This document shows positions 8,101 through 15,268 of a DNA stretch of 32,210 nt, piece by piece; within the stretch, counting starts at the first letter, position 1; each line of letters opens with the position of its first letter. Origin of the DNA: Chloroflexota bacterium (GTDB lineage: Bacteria; Chloroflexota; Anaerolineae; UBA4142; SHND01); NCBI GenBank assembly GCA_016209205.1, contig JACQWQ010000173.1, positions 1 to 32,210 of the forward strand. Direction: 5' to 3'. The translations under genes and the position numbers were made by a program. The notes below the pieces were generated by a model that was given only the letters and a program-made list of their open reading frames with translations, was not told where the DNA came from and made no database searches.

Positions 8101-8827
8101 TCTCCATGATGACGTTGACAATGTCGCGGAGCCAGACGATCCTGCCATCGGCGGCGATCATGCGGTAATCGAGTTCGTGGCGCTGGCCTTCGGCGGTTGC
8201 CTTGAGGCAAAACTTTACCGCCCATGCTCGATCATCCGGATGAATGTGCTCTGCCCAGAATTCTGGCTCGTTGAGCCATTGTTCCACCGGATAACCGGAC
8301 AGCCGCTCTGCTCTCATGCTGACAAACGAGAACTGGAATGTTTTTGCGTCGGCTTCCCAGACAATGCCGTCAATCGAATTGACCAGATCCTGATATTTTT
8401 GGAAAGATTGGCGCAGTTGCTCTTCCGCCCGTTTGCGTTCGGTAACGTCCTGCGCCATGACGAGCGCAGCTTGACGCCCCTCGAACTCGAGGGTGTAGGA
8501 AGTGATCTCTACGTCAATAATGCGTCCGTCTTTGAGGCGATGCCGCCATTGCCCCGAATGTTGCAGCGGCGGTCGTTTTTGCTTCACGTCTGCCAGCAGC
8601 CGCGGTACGTCTTCCGGCGGGCGGATTTCGTCGAGGGTCATCCGCAGAAATTCGTCGCGCGTGTAGCCGTATTTTTCCACAGCGGCGTCGTTGACCTGGA
8701 GAAAAGCCAGCGAATCCAAATCGTAAATCCACATCGGCGTGGGATGATTTTGGAAGAGCAGTGGGAAGGGGTCGGGAGCGAGCGGGGCGGCGGGCTTTGC
8801 GGTGCAAGTGTCTTTTTTTGATGCCAT
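5183..8827 (-). CDS. PAS4-GAF3-HD-GYP sensor phosphodiesterase
   Basis: A cytoplasmic signalling protein of 1214 residues with no membrane segments. I chose ATG 8827 (MASKKDTC) because GAGG lies 8 bases upstream and the N-terminal extension open to 9061 looks non-coding. Order by eye: four PAS/PAC modules (about 20-490), each ending in a (D/R)(V/I)T(E/A)RK-type signature such as VTERKRAEE; three GAF domains (about 500-1000); and a C-terminal HD-GYP domain with HDIGKMG, HHEKWDGTGYP and DVYDALTSDRPYR. HD-GYP domains hydrolyse cyclic di-GMP or related dinucleotides, so the protein probably lowers second messenger in response to ligands at the PAS/GAF domains. It lies downstream of the hydrogenase cluster on the same strand, across about 500 bases of gene remnants, so a link to hydrogen metabolism is not shown. 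Confidence 0.92.
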   Translation of the reverse strand: MASKKDTCTAKPAAPLAPDPFPLLFQNHPTPMWIYDLDSLAFLQVNDAAVEKYGYTRDEFLRMTLDEIRPPEDVPRLLADVKQKRPPLQHSGQWRHRLKDGRIIDVEITSYTLEFEGRQAALVMAQDVTERKRAEEQLRQSFQKYQDLVNSIDGIVWEADAKTFQFSFVSMRAERLSGYPVEQWLNEPEFWAEHIHPDDRAWAVKFCLKATAEGQRHELDYRMIAADGRIVWLRDIVNVIMENGEPAKLHGVMIDITERKLAEEALRQNENLFRESQRIAGLGSYLLHIPTGLWKSSNVLDKVFGIDETYERSVQGWVALVHPDDRERMVDYFTNQVLGKGQNFDNEYRIVRHNDHAERWVHGLGNLDFDAQGRAVNMHGTIQDVTARKQAEEKIAASEAELRALFASMQDMVLVIDREGIYRKIAPTNPSLLYKPPEELLGKNLRDVFPAEQAEGFIGVIHQTLEMRQTAHIEYILPIGERTVWFSTSISPMTQDSTLWVARDITERKLHERELEAEAMVAQALGETLERQPLLERLLAAAHHAVPVAEKGSILLIESDGRLRIRALHSYEDPRLQNFAFASDKGYSARAARERKPLLIADARADAAIRYDGEIEEARAIQSAIAAPLMIEDRAIGVITLDSTVQAAFREHDLQFLTSIASTAALVIENARLFEEARQRVAELETLNRISVQLRAVSKQDEMLAIVLEETLAALNATDGSVSLLNEATGKLHKTTALGWLTGSNESPVQPGEGILGEVFTSGVTVIAQDFSTDPRTRPEARDELPSGCGGICAPIRSPEQTLGVLLVAVPSERKVSRDQVRLVNTLAEMTGNALHRMRLHEETQRRLENLQALDAVDRAISSSFDLRPILNTVIGHAIAQLNVDAADVLLMRPALQTLQYAAGYGFHTRGIERSSVRLGEGHAGRAVLERRTTHVPNLPESGSKYARAAVLAAENFVDYYAVPLISKGEVKGVLEVFHHSPLHPKPEWVDFLETLAGQAAIAIDNSQLFENLQRTNLDLALAYDATIEGWSRALDLRDKETEGHTLRVTEMTIQLAKAVGISDTELVHIRRGALLHDIGKMGVPDSILLKPDKLTDDEWALMHRHPQLACDMLAPIQYLRPALDIPYCHHEKWDGTGYPRGLRGEEIPLAARLFAVADVYDALTSDRPYRKAWSKRKTLEHIRALAGTHFDPKVVELFLHITQEGTEEFLTLA

Positions 8828-8939
8828 ACGGTCATCCTCTTGTATCTCCGTCGGGAGGAGGTTTATACAGCCGTTATCGTCGCATCGGCATGATTCGCCC
8901 AGAAAAAGAAATAGCGGCGCGTTACGCCCGGTCCCGCCG

Positions 8940-9205
8940 CTCATCGGACTGCGCCGTTCCTCGACCAACAGTCTCTGGACATACTCGCCATAAGCTTGCG
9001 CGGCGAGTGCAACGTCTTGCTGTGCGTCCGCCGCGCGATAATAGGCGTACGGTTCATCCAATCACATCGCGCCGCTGACAAAATTCGCGTCTTTGGGTTC
9101 TGCACCTTGCGGAATAACGGCATTGGGTTTGTAAGTCGGAATACGGTTACCATTTTCGCATCCTCGAAAATGCAGACCTACGGCAAGTATATCTTCGGCG
9201 ACCAT
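8940..9205 (-). pseudogene. Remnant of an unidentified gene with an in-frame TGA
   Basis: From ATG 9205 one frame reads MVAEDILAVGLHFRGC, then GNRIPTYKPNAVIPQG, then DANFVSGAM, and meets TGA at 9062-9064. The same frame continues in protein-like composition: LDEPYAYYRAADAQQ, AYGEYVQRLLVEER. Other frames are Arg/Ser-rich shadows. The simplest reading is one gene broken by a nonsense change, or a sequencing error. Trp or Sec decoding of TGA is unlikely because TGA is a normal stop elsewhere here. I do not recognise the family. The stretch 8828-8940 holds only the leader of the HD-GYP gene. Confidence 0.33.
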
Positions 9206-9232
9206 TCTGTCAAAAGGTCGTGTTCTTTGCGA

Positions 9233-9340
9233 CTATTCTTCGATATTTTTCTCGATCCGCCGCAGATGTGCGCGGAACGTGTATGCGGGATCGGCGCTGC
9301 GTCGCTCAAGATATTCGCCAGTGAGTTCTTGGTCTGTCAT
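9233..9340 (-). CDS. Small ORF after hypE, 35 aa
   Basis: ATG 9340 (an earlier in-frame ATG is at 9346) opens MTDQELTGEYLERRSADPAY and ends ...RRIEKNIEE with TAG at 9233-9235. AGGGA lies about 9 bases before ATG 9340, a good ribosome-binding site. The start is about 20 bases after the hypE stop, so it would be the last gene of the hydrogenase cluster. The second half is a likely charged helix. Family unknown. It may be a true small protein or the 5' part of the remnant that follows. Confidence 0.4.
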   Translation of the reverse strand: MTDQELTGEYLERRSADPAYTFRAHLRRIEKNIEE

Positions 9341-9360
9341 CAGCATTATCCCTATTCGCA

Positions 9361-10419
9361 TCAGCAAATCCGCGGCAGCAATTCGCCCATCAACACATCC
9401 ACCACGCGCGTGCTGCCGATTGCTGTTTTCATCAAGACGCGCCCGCGCGGTCCCGCGCGCACCTCGCCAATGAGGACCGCCTCTGCGCCGTAACGCGTCG
9501 CGCGCATCGCGCGCAAAACATTTTCCGCATCCTCACGCGCGACGATGGCTAGCAATTTTCCTTCGTTCGCAATATACAGCGGGTCAAAGCCCAACATTTC
9601 ACACGCGGCCGCCACGGCAGGTTGAATCGGCAGCGCGTCTTCGCGCAAGACAATGCCGACGTTCGACTGCTGCGCGATTTCGTTCAACGTCGTCGCCACG
9701 CCGCCGCGCGTTGGGTCGCGCATGACGTGAATGTTGGCGCGCGTGTCGAGCATCGCCGCGACGAGATGATTCAACGGCGCGACATCGCTCACCACTTGCG
9801 CTTCAAATCCTAAATCGCCGCGCGCGCTCAACACCGCGATGCCGTGATCGCCGATGGTGCCCGACAGAATCACCACGTCGCCCGGTCGCGCGTTCGCGCC
9901 GTGAATGTGGATCCCATCGCGTAATGCGCCGACGCCCGCCGTGTTGATGTACAAACCGTCCGCTTTGCCGCGCTGCACCACTTTGGTATCGCCCGCGACG
10001 ATTTGCACGTTCGCCTCGCGCGCCGCGTCGCGCATGGATTCAATCACGCGCGCCAAAATCCCCACGTCGAGTCCCTCTTCCAAAATAAAACCCGCCGTGA
10101 GATAACGCGGCGTCGCGCCCAGCATTGCCAAATCGTTCACCGTGCCGCACACGGCGAGTTTGCCAATGTCGCCGCCGGGAAAAAACAATGGCGCGACGAC
10201 GTGCGAATCAGTGCTGATGGCAAGGCGCGCCGCGTCGAGCGCAATCACGCCCGCGTCGTCGCCCGCGCGCAGAATCGGATTGTCGAACGACGGCAAAAAC
10301 AATTTCGTAATCAGGTCCTGCGAAAGTTTTCCGCCGCTGCCATGTCCCAATACGATTTGCTCGTTGTGCGTCAACGGCAGAGGACACGCGAGCGCGTCGA
10401 GAGTTATCTGTTCATCCAT
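9361..10419 (-). CDS. hypE: HypE, thiocarbamate dehydratase for hydrogenase cyanide ligands
   Basis: 352 residues, normal length for HypE. HypE is an AIR-synthetase-like ATPase that receives a carbamoyl group from HypF on its C-terminal Cys and dehydrates it to thiocyanate, the source of the CN ligands on the active-site iron. Visible features: GHGSGGKLSQ near the N-terminus, RAGDDAGVIA, the long family core VCGTVNDLAMLGA, DPTRGGVATTLNEIA, and the diagnostic C-terminal PRIC ending in the reactive Cys352. The ATG at 10419 is only 6 bases from a heptanucleotide tract, and no Shine-Dalgarno sequence is visible in GATCACCGACC before it. Translation initiation here may therefore be weak or unusual. 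It follows hypD across that tract. Confidence 0.97.
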   Translation of the reverse strand: MDEQITLDALACPLPLTHNEQIVLGHGSGGKLSQDLITKLFLPSFDNPILRAGDDAGVIALDAARLAISTDSHVVAPLFFPGGDIGKLAVCGTVNDLAMLGATPRYLTAGFILEEGLDVGILARVIESMRDAAREANVQIVAGDTKVVQRGKADGLYINTAGVGALRDGIHIHGANARPGDVVILSGTIGDHGIAVLSARGDLGFEAQVVSDVAPLNHLVAAMLDTRANIHVMRDPTRGGVATTLNEIAQQSNVGIVLREDALPIQPAVAAACEMLGFDPLYIANEGKLLAIVAREDAENVLRAMRATRYGAEAVLIGEVRAGPRGRVLMKTAIGSTRVVDVLMGELLPRIC

Positions 10420-10425
10420 GGTCGG

Positions 10426-10741
10426 TGATCAGTGATCAGTGATCAGTGATCAGTGATCAGTCATCAGTGATCAGTTACCAGTGATCAGTCAGCAGTGATC
10501 AGTTACCAGTGATCAGTCAGCAGTGATCAGTCAGCAGTGATCAGTCAGCAGTGATCAGTCAGTCATCAGTCATCAGTCATCAGTCATCAGTGAGCAGTAA
10601 ACAGTGAGCAAGTGATTGACGTTTGACGTTTCACGCTTGACGTTTCACGCTTGACGTTTCACGTTTGACGTTTCACGCTTGACGTTTCACGCTTCACGCT
10701 TCACGTTTCACGTTTGACGTTTCACGCTTCACGCTTCACGA
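10426..10741. repeat. Two heptanucleotide tracts filling the hypE-hypD gap
   Basis: 10426-10611 is built of 7-base words, mostly TGATCAG with variants TCATCAG, TTACCAG, TCAGCAG and TGAGCAG. It opens with five identical units and has one 4-base slip near 10559-10562. 10616-10741 is a second vocabulary of 18 words in perfect register, TTGACGT alternating with TTCACGC/TTCACGT. Pure TGATCAG arrays contain stop codons on both strands. The word is the complement-rotation of the TGATCAC word found inside hypF at 14442-14560. The rest of the 361-base gap (10742-10780) holds short TGTGCAT repeats. Confidence 0.92.
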
Positions 10742-10780
10742 TACGCCGTTTGCGATACGTGATTGTGCATTGTGCATTTT

Positions 10781-11887
10781 TCATTGTGCATTTTCCAACA
10801 GCGTATGTCTGCCGTATTTGTAATACGCCGCGCACGCGCCTTCGCTAGACACCATCGTCGCGCCGAGCGGGTGTTCGGGCGTGCATTGATTTCCGAACGC
10901 GGGACAGTCGTGCGGTTTTCGCAAGCCCTGCAAAATTTGTCCCGCAATGCACAGCGGCGATTCTTGCGTCTGAATTTCGCCCACGTCGAAACGCGTTTCG
11001 GCGTTGAATTCGGCAAGCTCGGGGCGCAGCGCCCAGCCGCTTTGTGGAATCACGCCGATGCCGCGCCATTTGCGGTCTACTTGCATAAACACTTGGCGAA
11101 TCACGTTTTGCGCGGGCACGTTGCCTTCCAACGTCACGGCACGCGGGTACGCGTTCTCGACGCCGATGCGTCCCGCTTCCAACATTTGCACCGCCGTCAA
11201 AATGCCTTGCGCAATGTCCAGCGGCTCGAAGCCCGTCACCGCAATCGGCACGCGATATTGGTCGGCAATGGGCGGATATTCCCAATAGCCCATCACCGCG
11301 CACACATGCCCCGCCGCGAGAAATCCTTGCACGCGGTTCAATGGTGAACTCAGGATCGCGTGCATCGCGGGCGGCACGCAAACGTGCGACACGAGAATCG
11401 AAAAATTTTTCACGCCCAACGCTTTGGCTTGCACAACACTCATGGCATTCGCGGGCGCGGTAGTCTCGAAACCGATGGCGAAAAAGACCACCTGCTTGTC
11501 AGGGTTCTGCTGCGCGATTTTCACCGCGTCGAGCGGCGAATAGACCACGCGCACGTCTCCCCCCCCTGCGCGAATGGAAAATAAATCGTGCGCGCTGCCG
11601 GGCACCCGCAGCATGTCGCCGTACGAAGTGAAAATCACATTGGGACGCGCGGCAATCGCGAGCGCCTTGTCAATCAATTCGAGCGGCGTGACGCAAACGG
11701 GGCAGCCGGGACCGTGCACCAGTTCGATTTGGCGCGGCAACAGTTGGTCAATGCCGTGTCGCACAATCGCGTGCGTTTGCCCGCCGCAAATTTCCATCAA
11801 CACCCACGGGCGCGTCGTGATGCGGCGAATTTCGTCCAACACGCCGTTCACGAGTTTGGCATCGCGGTATTCGGTAATATATTTCAT
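10781..11887 (-). CDS. hypD: HypD, Fe(CN)2CO scaffold protein
   Basis: 368 residues, normal for HypD. With HypC it forms the scaffold on which the Fe(CN)2CO unit is assembled, and it carries a [4Fe-4S] cluster. Visible motifs: [11 protein letters not shown] with Cys34, [10 protein letters not shown] with C62 and C65, [26 protein letters not shown], and the C-terminal cluster region [20 protein letters not shown]. The ATG at 11887 follows hypC across 64 bases with a hairpin. No clear Shine-Dalgarno is seen. The last residues (ENAQ) and the TGA lie in a short AATGCACAATG repeat that continues into the spacer, so the extreme C-terminus may be repeat-derived. Confidence 0.97.
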   Translation of the reverse strand: MKYITEYRDAKLVNGVLDEIRRITTRPWVLMEICGGQTHAIVRHGIDQLLPRQIELVHGPGCPVCVTPLELIDKALAIAARPNVIFTSYGDMLRVPGSAHDLFSIRAGGGDVRVVYSPLDAVKIAQQNPDKQVVFFAIGFETTAPANAMSVVQAKALGVKNFSILVSHVCVPPAMHAILSSPLNRVQGFLAAGHVCAVMGYWEYPPIADQYRVPIAVTGFEPLDIAQGILTAVQMLEAGRIGVENAYPRAVTLEGNVPAQNVIRQVFMQVDRKWRGIGVIPQSGWALRPELAEFNAETRFDVGEIQTQESPLCIAGQILQGLRKPHDCPAFGNQCTPEHPLGATMVSSEGACAAYYKYGRHTLLENAQ

Positions 11888-11907
11888 AGTTGGAGATTGG
11901 ACGGTAG

Positions 11908-11928
11908 AGACGTTCCGGTGGAACGTCT
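11908..11928. repeat. Hairpin between hypC and hypD
   Basis: AGACGTTCC (11908-11916) and GGAACGTCT (11920-11928) form a perfect 9-bp inverted repeat with a 3-base loop. The word GAACGTCTGGG(C/T)TCAACGCG then repeats directly up to the hypC stop. The hypC terminal codons (SPPR, TGA) overlap this repeat's right edge, where GGTTCA and TGAACC also pair. It has no U-tract, so it is probably not an efficient terminator. It may pause polymerase or protect RNA ends. Confidence 0.75.
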
Positions 11929-11951
11929 GGGCTCAACGCGAACGTCTGGGT

Positions 11952-12227
11952 TCAACGCGGCGGTGAACCGCCCAATAATTTTTCCGGTTCGATTTCTTCT
12001 TCGAGGTTGACGATCTCGCGCAGCATTTCCAGCGACGCGTTCGCTTCCTCCTCGCTCAAGCGGCTGATGGCAAAACCGACGTGAATGACGGTGTAATCGC
12101 CGACCTCTGCTTCGGGCACATAGGCGAGGCACGCTTCGCGCGTCACGCCGCCAAAATCCACCTTGCCCATTTTCAAACTGCCCGCCGCATAAATCTCGAC
12201 GATCTTTCCGGGAACTCCGAGACACAT
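11952..12227 (-). CDS. hypC: HypC/HupF/HybG-type hydrogenase assembly chaperone
   Basis: 91 residues from ATG 12227, with a clear GGAGG ribosome-binding site 7 bases upstream; the longer open frame to 12359 runs into a repeat tract and is rejected. It starts MCLGVPGKIVEI, with the essential Cys2 exposed after Met removal. Cys2 holds the Fe(CN)2CO unit with HypD and hands it to the hydrogenase large subunit. VGDYTVIHVGFAIS is the family core. There is a single copy, so this HypC probably serves both the scaffold and large-subunit chaperone roles. The C-terminal SPPR overlaps a small repeat. Confidence 0.97.
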   Translation of the reverse strand: MCLGVPGKIVEIYAAGSLKMGKVDFGGVTREACLAYVPEAEVGDYTVIHVGFAISRLSEEEANASLEMLREIVNLEEEIEPEKLLGGSPPR

Positions 12228-12243
12228 GGTGAAACCTCCGTTT

Positions 12244-12359
12244 AGTGCGATAGTGCGATAGTGCGGTAGTGCGATAGTGTGATAGTGTGATAGTGCGTGA
12301 AACGTGAAACGTGATGCGAGAAACGAGAGACGATTCGCGATTCGCGATACGCGACTCAT
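12244..12359. repeat. Octamer plus heptamer tract between hypC and hypF
   Basis: 12244-12299 is seven 8-base words of AGTGCGAT type (variants AGTGCGGT, AGTGTGAT), the complement of the octamers at 17003-17090. It passes without a break into nine 7-base words at 12297-12359: GTGAAAC, GAGAAAC, GATTCGC, GATACGC and relatives. The last word, GACTCAT, contains the hypF stop codon (TGA on the minus strand at 12356-12358). The tract begins 17 bases upstream of the hypC ATG. Confidence 0.88.
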
Positions 12360-15130
12360 TTCAGATTTTGCACTGCGGCAACCATCGCTTGTCCCAACGC
12401 AATGCCGCCGTCATTCGTGGGCACAAGGCGATGAATGTAAATGACGAATCCGTCCTCGCGCAGCAGCGCGAGCGTTTTTCGCAGCAGCGTCATGTTTTGC
12501 CACACGCCGCCGCTCAAGGCGACCTCGTTCAAATCAAATTTTTCGCGCAGCCAACGACAAACATTTCGCGTCAGCAGAGCAATGCTGTTGTGAAAACGCG
12601 CGGCAATGATCGGCGGCGCAACGTTTGCGCGCACATCCGCGACGATGGCGCGAATCAACGGCGACACGTCAATTTCGAATTCTGATCCCTCATCCTTGTT
12701 CGGGACAGGATTTTGAATTTCTAATTTTGAATTTTGAATTTCTAATTTTGAATTTCCAACTTCCAACTTCCAACTTCCAATTTCCAATTCATCCACCACC
12801 GCTTCCAATTCCATCGCGGCTTGCGCTTCATAGTTGACGGTTTGGCGCACGCCCGCAAGCGCGGCTGCCGCGTCGAACAAACGTCCCATGCTCGAGGTCA
12901 GCGGCGCGTTGATGCCGCGCGCGATTTGATGCTGGACAATGCGCCGCGTTGCGGCGTTTGCCGCGCGCACGGGCGACAAATCGTCGCTCCATTCCACGCC
13001 CGCGCGATGCAAGTACGATAACGCGATGCGCCACGGTTCGCGCGTTGCTTTGTCGCCGCCGGGCAGCGGCACGTACGCGAGGTGCGCCGCACGTTGATAG
13101 CCGCGATAATCCGCGATCAAGAATTCGCCGCCCCAAATCGCGCCGTCGTCGCCATAGCCCGTGCCGTCGAACGCGACGCCGATTACGGGACGCGTCCCGT
13201 CCAAACCATTTTCCGCCATGCACGCGGCAATGTGCGCGTGATGGTGCTGCACGCCGACCGCGCGCAGGTTCTCGCGTTCCGCGCGCGCCAACGCGTAGCG
13301 CGTCGCCAAGTAATTCGGGTGCAAGTCGTAGACAAGCCGCTGCGGCATGATACGAAATAATTTTTCAAAGTGCGCGATGCCCTGCTCGAACGATTGGAGC
13401 GTTTCAAAATTCTCCAAATCGCCGATGTGATGCGACATGAACGCGTACCGGTCGCGCGTGACGCAAAACGTATTTTTCAATTCCCCGCCCACGGCGCACA
13501 TTTGCGGCACATCGAACGGCAAATGGACGGGGAACGGCGCATAGCCGCGCGAGCGGCGCAGGGGATAGACCTCACCCCCGACCCCTCTCCTAAGAGGAGA
13601 GGGGAGTCCAGACGGAGAGGGGAGAACGGGAGAGGGGGGAAGGACGCGCACCACCGAATCGTCGGTGCGGATATGAATGTCGCGGTCGTGCATCAAAAAC
13701 GCGTCGGCGAGTGTCGCCAATCGTTCGCGCGCTTCGGCATTATCGGTCGCTATCGGTTCTTCGCTCAAGTTGCCGCTGGTCATCACGAGCGCGGATGGCG
13801 TATCGCGTATCACGTATTGCGGATGGCGTACCGTGGATGGCGTATCGCGGATGGCGTATCGCGTATCGCGCATTGCGGATGGCGTACCGTTATCCGTCGT
13901 TGCGATCTGCGATTGGCGATTCGCGATTGGCGATTCGCTATCTGCTATCCGCGATTCGCCATCTGCCATCTGCCATCTACCATCGGCTATCCGCGATTCA
14001 CCATCTGCCATCCGCCATCTGCCATCCGCTATCCGCGATTCACTATCTGCCATCTGCCATCCGCCATCGGCCATCTGCCATCTGCCATCCGCCATCAGCA
14101 AATAATGGAGTGGGGTGTACGGGAGCATGACGCCGAGCGTATTTTGCCCGGGGGCAACCTCACGCGCGATATTTGATTCGGGGCGCCGTTCGAGCAAGAC
14201 AATGGGGCGCTCGCGTGATTCCAGCAATTCGCGTTCCGCGTCGCTCACAAAGCAATGCCGTTCAATCGTCGCCATGTCGCGCAGCATCAACGCAAACGGT
14301 TTGTCCACGCGCCGCTTGCGCGCGCGCAACTCACCCACCGCGCGCTCATTCGTCGCATCGCACGCCAGATGAAAACCGCCCAGTCCTTTGACCGCGACAA
14401 TCGCCCCGGTGTTTAGTAACTGCCGCGTTGCCAAGAGCGATTGGAGACTGGAGACTGATGACTGGTCACTGATCACTGATGACTGATCACTAATCACTGA
14501 TGACTGGTCACTGATCGCTGATAACTGATCACTGATCGCTGATAACTGATCACTGATTTCCAACCACACTTTTGGTCCACATTTCGGACACGCGACGGGC
14601 TGCGCGTGAAAGCGGCGATTCAGCGGGTCGTGATATTCGCGCGCGCAGTCATCGCACATTTCAAACGCGCGCATCGTCGTTTTCGGTCGGTCGTAGGGGA
14701 TGTCTTGAATGATGGTGAAACGCGGACCGCAGTTGGTGCAGTTGATAAAGGGATACAGATAGCGGCGGTCGGCAGGGTCGAACAATTCGCGCAAACAGTC
14801 GTCGCAGATGCTCATGTCGGGCGCGATGGGCTGAAACGCGCCGTCTTGTGCGACGCTCGCGCGAATTTCAAACGCGGTATAGGGCACGGCGCCATTGAGC
14901 GAAACCATTTCTGTCGCGAGGGAATCAATGCGCGCGAGCGGAGGTTTTTCTTGAACCAATGCGCGAGTGAATGCCTCCAGCGCGTCGGCGTCGCCTTCGA
15001 TTTCCATGTCAACGCCCGCGGAGGTATTGGCTACCCAGCCGCGCAAACCGTTACGCAGCGCGAGTTGGTAGACAAACGGGCGAAAGCCGACGCCTTGTAC
15101 GACGCCGGTCACATGGATCCGACAAAGCAT
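12356..15130 (-). CDS. hypF: HypF carbamoyltransferase carrying four in-frame repeat insertions
   Basis: 924 residues from ATG 15130 (AGAGAA just upstream), against the usual 750 or so. HypF makes carbamoyl-adenylate from carbamoyl phosphate and passes the carbamoyl group to the HypE C-terminal Cys. Domains: acylphosphatase (1-90, HVTGVVQGVGFRPFVY); two zinc fingers (C109, C112, C131, C134; C159, C162, C181, C184); YrdC-like (about 240-495, GLGGFHLACDA and TSGNLSEEPI); Kae1/TobZ-like (about 520-924, HHHAH and VALSGGVWQN). The excess comes from four repeats at 191-230, 345-447, 496-521 and 781-807. Three encode strict 7-residue repeats (SDQLSAI; ADGRWQM/ADGESRI; KLEIQNS). They lie in linkers or loops and leave the core motifs intact, so the enzyme may still work. 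Confidence 0.96.
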   Translation of the reverse strand: MLCRIHVTGVVQGVGFRPFVYQLALRNGLRGWVANTSAGVDMEIEGDADALEAFTRALVQEKPPLARIDSLATEMVSLNGAVPYTAFEIRASVAQDGAFQPIAPDMSICDDCLRELFDPADRRYLYPFINCTNCGPRFTIIQDIPYDRPKTTMRAFEMCDDCAREYHDPLNRRFHAQPVACPKCGPKVWLEISDQLSAISDQLSAISDQSSVISDQSSVISDQSSVSSLQSLLATRQLLNTGAIVAVKGLGGFHLACDATNERAVGELRARKRRVDKPFALMLRDMATIERHCFVSDAERELLESRERPIVLLERRPESNIAREVAPGQNTLGVMLPYTPLHYLLMADGRWQMADGGWQMADSESRIADGRWRMADGESRIADGRWQMADGESRIADSESPIANRQSQIATTDNGTPSAMRDTRYAIRDTPSTVRHPQYVIRDTPSALVMTSGNLSEEPIATDNAEARERLATLADAFLMHDRDIHIRTDDSVVRVLPPSPVLPSPSGLPSPLRRGVGGEVYPLRRSRGYAPFPVHLPFDVPQMCAVGGELKNTFCVTRDRYAFMSHHIGDLENFETLQSFEQGIAHFEKLFRIMPQRLVYDLHPNYLATRYALARAERENLRAVGVQHHHAHIAACMAENGLDGTRPVIGVAFDGTGYGDDGAIWGGEFLIADYRGYQRAAHLAYVPLPGGDKATREPWRIALSYLHRAGVEWSDDLSPVRAANAATRRIVQHQIARGINAPLTSSMGRLFDAAAALAGVRQTVNYEAQAAMELEAVVDELEIGSWKLEVGNSKLEIQNSKLEIQNPVPNKDEGSEFEIDVSPLIRAIVADVRANVAPPIIAARFHNSIALLTRNVCRWLREKFDLNEVALSGGVWQNMTLLRKTLALLREDGFVIYIHRLVPTNDGGIALGQAMVAAVQNLK
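12711..12787. repeat. Heptamer tract 4 inside hypF
   Basis: Eleven 7-base words in perfect register: TTTTGAA, TTTCTAA, TTTCCAA, CTTCCAA. Read on the minus strand in the hypF frame it gives LEIGSW-KLEVGNS-KLEIQNS-KLEIQN. It is AT-rich in a GC-rich gene. It lies between ELEAVVD and FEIDVSPL of the C-terminal domain. Confidence 0.93.
13569..13644. repeat. Palindromic C-rich/G-rich repeat inside hypF
   Basis: Contains a perfect inverted repeat CCCCTCTCCT (13582-13591) / AGGAGAGGGG (13595-13604) followed by GGAGAGGGGAGAACGG-type near copies. It is read in frame as a Pro/Ser/Gly-rich loop (LPPSPVLPSPS, PLRRGVGGEV) between VVRVL and PLRRSRGYAPF. Similar CACCCCCGACCCCTCTCC elements are, to my knowledge, common dispersed repeats in Chloroflexota and some other phyla. 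Confidence 0.85.
13791..14098. repeat. Heptamer tract 2 inside hypF: 44 units
   Basis: 308 bases divide into exactly 44 seven-base words without one slip. They begin GCGGATG, GCGTATC, pass through CGATTGG/CGATTCG and end in CCATCTG/CCATCCG/CTATCCG. In the hypF frame (minus strand) they give ADGRWQM, ADSESRI, ADGESRI and MRDTRYA, IRDTPST units, seven residues each. Words that contain TAG or TGA (for example the complement of CTATCCG) occur only where the frame splits that triplet. Related words form 21841-21966 and 16926-16995 between genes. Confidence 0.95.
14442..14560. repeat. Heptamer tract 1 inside hypF: 17 units
   Basis: Seventeen 7-base words in exact register: TGGAGAC, TGATGAC, TGGTCAC, TGATCAC, TGATAAC, TGATCGC and relatives. 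On the minus strand it reads SDQLSAI-SDQLSAI-SDQSSVI-SDQSSVI-SDQSSVS. Every third word, the one whose phase would make TGA from GTGATCA, is instead GTTATCA or GTCATCA. It lies between the second zinc finger and the YrdC-like domain. Confidence 0.95.
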
Positions 15131-15268
15131 TTCTCTTGGGCACCGAAGGCGCGGCGAGGACAAACTCGCATCCTGCAGCTTATTCAAGCGCCCGTGTCAA
15201 GGCAAGTGCGAATTATCCTTAATTTGACGGGACAAATATGGCGTGCGCTCGGACGCCAAAGGGATTGG

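Noticed and set aside
8828..9061. 78-residue N-terminal extension of the HD-GYP protein
   Set aside because: ATG 8827 has a good GAGG site; the extension mixes gene-remnant and leader sequence and is not PAS-like.
9062..9064. In-frame TGA as a selenocysteine or reassigned Trp codon
   Set aside because: No selenoprotein family is recognisable, no SECIS-like hairpin follows, and TGA is used as a normal stop by several genes in the window (hypC, hypD, hypF).
13791..14098. Array resembling a CRISPR at first sight
   Set aside because: Units are contiguous 7-base words with no unique spacers, no palindromic 25-40-base repeat and no cas genes nearby.
13370..14176. Plus-strand ORFs opposite hypF with RIADGV or ICHLPSAI repeats
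   Set aside because: They are antisense readings of the heptamer tract and have no protein-like flanks; hypF on the other strand has all family motifs.
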